This document shows, one piece after another, positions 61,372 through 64,000 of a DNA stretch of 64,000 nucleotides. The position numbers were made by a program, and so were the translations under genes. The DNA comes from Lachnospira hominis (ex Liu et al. 2021) (GTDB lineage: Bacteria > Bacillota > Clostridia > Lachnospirales > Lachnospiraceae): assembly GCF_014287955.1 (NCBI RefSeq), contig NZ_JACOPD010000001.1, positions 310,001 through 374,000 on the forward strand, written 5' to 3'. Below the pieces are notes generated by a model, which worked only from the letters and a program-made list of their open reading frames with translations, had not been told where the DNA came from and searched no databases. Every line of letters begins with the position of its first letter. Positions within the stretch are counted from its first letter, which is position 1.

Positions 61372-61487
61372 ATTGTCCCTTTCATATATTGTTTTTCCTA
61401 AACCACAAAACACGTATTGCATGTTCCGACAGTTTCACGGCAGTTGCCAAGTTACAGTGTATACACGAACTTTGCACTCCTTTAATT

Positions 61488-61516
61488 ATTATAGTAAAGT
61501 CCGCCGGCAATGACAA
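61488..61516 (-). promoter_or_regulatory. Promoter of guaA
   Basis: TTGTCA (61511-61516) and TATAAT (61488-61493), 17 bases apart. The untranslated leader is about 110 bases; no purine riboswitch fold was recognised in it. Confidence 0.75.
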
Positions 61517-61564
61517 GCCACTTTGTAAATAAACTTACAAAAAATCATTTAACTGCGATGTTTT

Positions 61565-62140
61565 TTATAATGACGCAACTATTGATGCTACCAAAAATGC
61601 CGCACATGCCAATATAGCGATTATCTTTATGACTTTCATGCTGTTCCTGCATTTTATATTTTTTCTTAAATAAGACAATACTCCCGTAGAATAAAAAACT
61701 GCAACAATCAATGCACCCATAGCCAGTCCGAACGAAGTTCCCATAAGATAATCATAAACAGGCATGTTATTTTCCGTTCCCAGATTCAGCATCACAAAAC
61801 CGACAATAATCGAACACAGCCCTACGATACTTATAATTCTGAGTCTTTTAAGTAAAATGCCCTTTTCGTTCTCCGCATAATCCGCAACAAGTTTCAATGT
61901 CTCTTTTTCTTCACTGTTCATAATCTCGCTTTTCCTTTCCCCGTCAATAATTTCCCTGATGTCAACATTGTAAAAATCCGCAAGTTCAACCAAAAGACTC
62001 AAATCGGGCATATTGCTTCCCGTTTCCCATCTCGAAATAGTCCTTGACGATACATTGAACTGTTCCGCAAGCTGTTCCTGCGTAAGGTTCTTTTCCTTTC
62101 TTAATATTTTAAGAAACGAGCCTATATTTTTTTGATTCAT
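61565..62140 (-). CDS. XRE-family regulator with membrane anchor
   Basis: A protein of 191 residues starting at the ATG at 62140 after AGGAGG. N-terminal helix-turn-helix: GSFLKILRKEKNLTQEQLAE, NVSSRTISRWETGSNMPDLS, LLVELADFYNVDIREII. The C-terminal half has three hydrophobic spans (IISIVGLCSIIVGFVML; SFGLAMGALIVAVFY; IIAILACAAFLVASIVA). Probably a membrane-tethered regulator; target unknown. It lies just upstream of guaA on the same strand, but guaA has its own promoter. Confidence 0.8.
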   Translation of the reverse strand: MNQKNIGSFLKILRKEKNLTQEQLAEQFNVSSRTISRWETGSNMPDLSLLVELADFYNVDIREIIDGERKSEIMNSEEKETLKLVADYAENEKGILLKRLRIISIVGLCSIIVGFVMLNLGTENNMPVYDYLMGTSFGLAMGALIVAVFYSTGVLSYLRKNIKCRNSMKVIKIIAILACAAFLVASIVASL

Positions 62141-62244
62141 ACTGCTGCCTCCTTTCATTGACAGGTTATATCATCTGTACCGGAATAAACACGACACAAA
62201 ACGAGAAATGCCGAATTTTCACCTATAGACACACTATGTCCTGC

Positions 62245-63780
62245 TTAATTTTCCTCAAGAAACTTATCAACAAACTTCCTCATTCCGGCAAACTTTTCCA
62301 CAGTGTCCGGTCTGTCCGACTTAAAATCCAGCATTTTATACACATAACCCTGCTCCTTTACAATTTTAAGGCTCACTGGATATACCAGTTCAAAAATAAG
62401 CGAAATGTGTCCGACAATATTATCCACAACACTTTTTTTAAGCGACCTGAGTACAGTCTGTTTTGCATAAAAACATTCAAGCACTTCATCTGTTATCACA
62501 CTGTTTCGTATCTCTTCTGTCGTTGCATTATAAATCGTCTCAAGCGGCACATCTACATTAACCTTTAAAATATCGATTTTGTCTGCGTCACGAAGAATAT
62601 TACAAAACATTTCTTCACGTTTGGAAAGCCCATCGGCAATCCTGAACTTATTATGCTGTCTGATAGCAAGCTCAAGCAAATCACTGCCGTTTTTCTCGAC
62701 ATATCCTTCGGCAAATTTATTAATTATGCGAGGAGCATTTTTCACAACAGTATTGTTGACTGGTTCACACATAGGCTTTTTTATTGCATACACAGTACCC
62801 TGGGCGAAAGTTACACAAACTTTATCTTTTCTGTCAGGGTCAAAAAGAATATCCGCACCAAGCTCGGCATGGTCAACTGACATTCCATCATTAAAAGTTC
62901 CAAAACATCTTATCTGTTCAAATCTTCCAATATCATGCAACATGCCCAGAAGCCATGCAACGTCCTTATCTTCACCAGTAAGCCCTACAGAATCGGCAAT
63001 TTTTTCACAAAGTGCAGCAACTCTGTAAGTGTGGTCAATTTTTAGTTTAATCTTTCCATCCGACGGGTCATAATAATGCACATATCCGGCAAATGCGTTA
63101 AGCACAGCCTTTCTGTTAATCACAGGCTTGTTAATACTGTCAACAATATCGGCAATTTCCGTCAAATCATTGCACACGCAGTACGTCAGCTTTCTTATCT
63201 CATCATCAATCGCTATCGTGTCAGGCACATGAATAACTCTCATTCCCGCCGCATGACCTGCCTTAATTCCGTTGATACTGTCCTCTACAACAATCGCATT
63301 TTCAGGTTTTACACCTATTGCATCTGCCGCAAGCAGAAATATATCAGGTTCGGGTTTCCCATGCTCAACCTCATTGCCATACACGACCGCATCAAGATAA
63401 TCCGACACACCTATATCGCGGAGTGTTTTTTCGGCACTGACACGCCTTGTTGAAGTTGCAACCGCACATTTCAAATTATTTGCTTTAATATACTCAAATA
63501 TTTCTTTAACACCTTTTTTAACAGGAAGACCTTCCTTTTCCCTTATCTTGTAAATATGCTTTGTGCGAAGCATTTTTGTCTCCCAATAATCAGCTTTTCC
63601 TTCAAAATAATCATCAAATATTTTACAGTTAAGCTCATCGGGTGCTCCCTTAAAACTATCGATAAGCCACATAGGCATGTCTATGCCTTGTTTTTTTGCT
63701 GCCCACTTCCAGCCCTCATTTGACTGTCTTTCGGAATCGACCAAAACTCCGTCCATATCAAAAATAATTCCATCAACCAT
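62245..63780 (-). CDS. HAD hydrolase fused to an HD-domain phosphohydrolase
   Basis: A protein of 511 residues. The first 215 residues are a HAD phosphatase of the beta-phosphoglucomutase type: IIFDMDGVLVDSERQSNEGW (nucleophile), AVATSTRRVSAEKTL, HGKPEPDIFLLAADAIG and AIVVEDSINGIKAGHAAGM. Residues from about 235 on are an HD domain (KIDHTYRVAALCEKIADSVG, AWLLGMLHDIGRFEQIRCFG, SVDHAELGADILF) with the metal-binding His and Asp present. The natural substrates are unknown. Appears intact and typical of Clostridia. Confidence 0.85.
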   Translation of the reverse strand: MVDGIIFDMDGVLVDSERQSNEGWKWAAKKQGIDMPMWLIDSFKGAPDELNCKIFDDYFEGKADYWETKMLRTKHIYKIREKEGLPVKKGVKEIFEYIKANNLKCAVATSTRRVSAEKTLRDIGVSDYLDAVVYGNEVEHGKPEPDIFLLAADAIGVKPENAIVVEDSINGIKAGHAAGMRVIHVPDTIAIDDEIRKLTYCVCNDLTEIADIVDSINKPVINRKAVLNAFAGYVHYYDPSDGKIKLKIDHTYRVAALCEKIADSVGLTGEDKDVAWLLGMLHDIGRFEQIRCFGTFNDGMSVDHAELGADILFDPDRKDKVCVTFAQGTVYAIKKPMCEPVNNTVVKNAPRIINKFAEGYVEKNGSDLLELAIRQHNKFRIADGLSKREEMFCNILRDADKIDILKVNVDVPLETIYNATTEEIRNSVITDEVLECFYAKQTVLRSLKKSVVDNIVGHISLIFELVYPVSLKIVKEQGYVYKMLDFKSDRPDTVEKFAGMRKFVDKFLEEN

Positions 63781-63890
63781 ACTTATTTTTCTCCAAAATA
63801 TTTTGTGTATATCTGTATATTTATATCTCTGCTGCCCTATATAAATCCTTCAGGTATTCAAACTGCCTGATGTCGCAATCAAAATACCGC

Positions 63891-64000
63891 CTACTTTTCC
63901 AGATATTTTTTTACATACTGTCCTGTGTAAGATTCTTTAACCTTGACAATCTCCTCAGGCGTGCCCTTTGCAATAACAGTACCGCCTCTCGCACCGCCTT
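63891..64000 (-). CDS. uvrA: UvrA, C-terminal end (partial)
   Basis: The frame entering from the right edge reads [20 protein letters not shown] and ends QYVKKYLEK, the standard C-terminus of the excinuclease ABC subunit A. Only 36 codons are inside the window. It is the damage-recognition ATPase of nucleotide excision repair. Confidence 0.9.
   Translation of the reverse strand, partial: GGARGGTVIAKGTPEEIVKVKESYTGQYVKKYLEK

Noticed and set aside
61372-61487. The guaA leader was examined for a purine riboswitch.
   Set aside because: No three-way junction with the conserved loops could be recognised; only a plain leader of about 110 bases is seen.
63852-63870. GGTATTCAAACTGCC near uvrA resembles the guaA attachment core.
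   Set aside because: It forms the loop of a CAGG/CCTG hairpin, has no element on either side and lacks the arm motifs.

Overview
The window reads as a low-GC Gram-positive chromosome, most likely a gut Clostridium of the Lachnospiraceae type (inference from AT-rich codon use, strong AGGAGG ribosome binding sites, MobV/TnpV-type mobilizable elements and the NUDIX/GNAT/GrpB gene set). Core genome is clear only at the right end: guaA (59797-61371), a membrane-anchored XRE regulator, a HAD-HD fusion hydrolase and the C-terminal end of uvrA. Nearly everything from about 5.4 kb to guaA is accessory, and most of it is anti-phage defence or mobile DNA.

Left part (1-5.5 kb): a small XRE regulator, two unknown or DUF3846-like genes, and a minus-strand operon of an M15 peptidase, an RdgB/Ham1-like NTP pyrophosphatase and a degenerate Dam-like protein, then broken GNAT and NUDIX genes. 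At 5.6-14.1 kb lies a complete type I restriction system (half-size S, hsdM, hsdS, hsdR) facing a promoterless second hsdS and a tyrosine recombinase. Four pairs of inverted repeats connect the two S genes, so this is a shufflon-like phase-variable system; unusually, hsdR lies inside the invertible segment. After a decayed stretch with an IS1249-like fragment comes a GNAT/GrpB/NUDIX/kinase cluster (16.2-20.3 kb). It carries a leader-peptide attenuator and several single-codon lesions.

From 20.4 to 59.8 kb the sequence looks like stacked integrative elements at the 3' end of guaA. The guaA end (TTATTCAAACTC) recurs next to a hairpin at about 45.69 and 20.45 kb, with a shorter match at 30.48 kb. 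A relic of the same end structure without the core sits at 24.4 kb. The units are: 20.4-24.4 kb, a type II Thoeris pair and an AAA-ATPase/TOPRIM pair; 24.4-30.5 kb, a RelB/YafQ toxin-antitoxin pair and a MutT plus PLD-helicase-DUF3427 cluster; 30.5-45.7 kb, a mobilizable element with a type II-A-like retron, a large membrane protein, MobV/MobC, integrase, a holin-like toxin and an ECF-sigma/ABC/VanY cassette; 45.7-59.8 kb, a second element of the same backbone with a DpnII (GATC) restriction system fused in one operon to a helicase-DUF2290 pair, a second methylase/MutH-type restriction system with its own controller, and a DUF262/DUF1524 (GmrSD-like) protein.

The most notable regulatory observation is a TTCAC-N5-GTGAA operator. 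It occurs twice in front of the controller gene at 52146 and once just upstream of the -35 of the DpnII operon promoter, so one controller may govern both restriction systems. The most promising systems are the retron with its membrane protein partner, the hsdR-flipping type I locus and the shared-controller double restriction locus. All identifications come from reading the sequence by eye; no database search was run.
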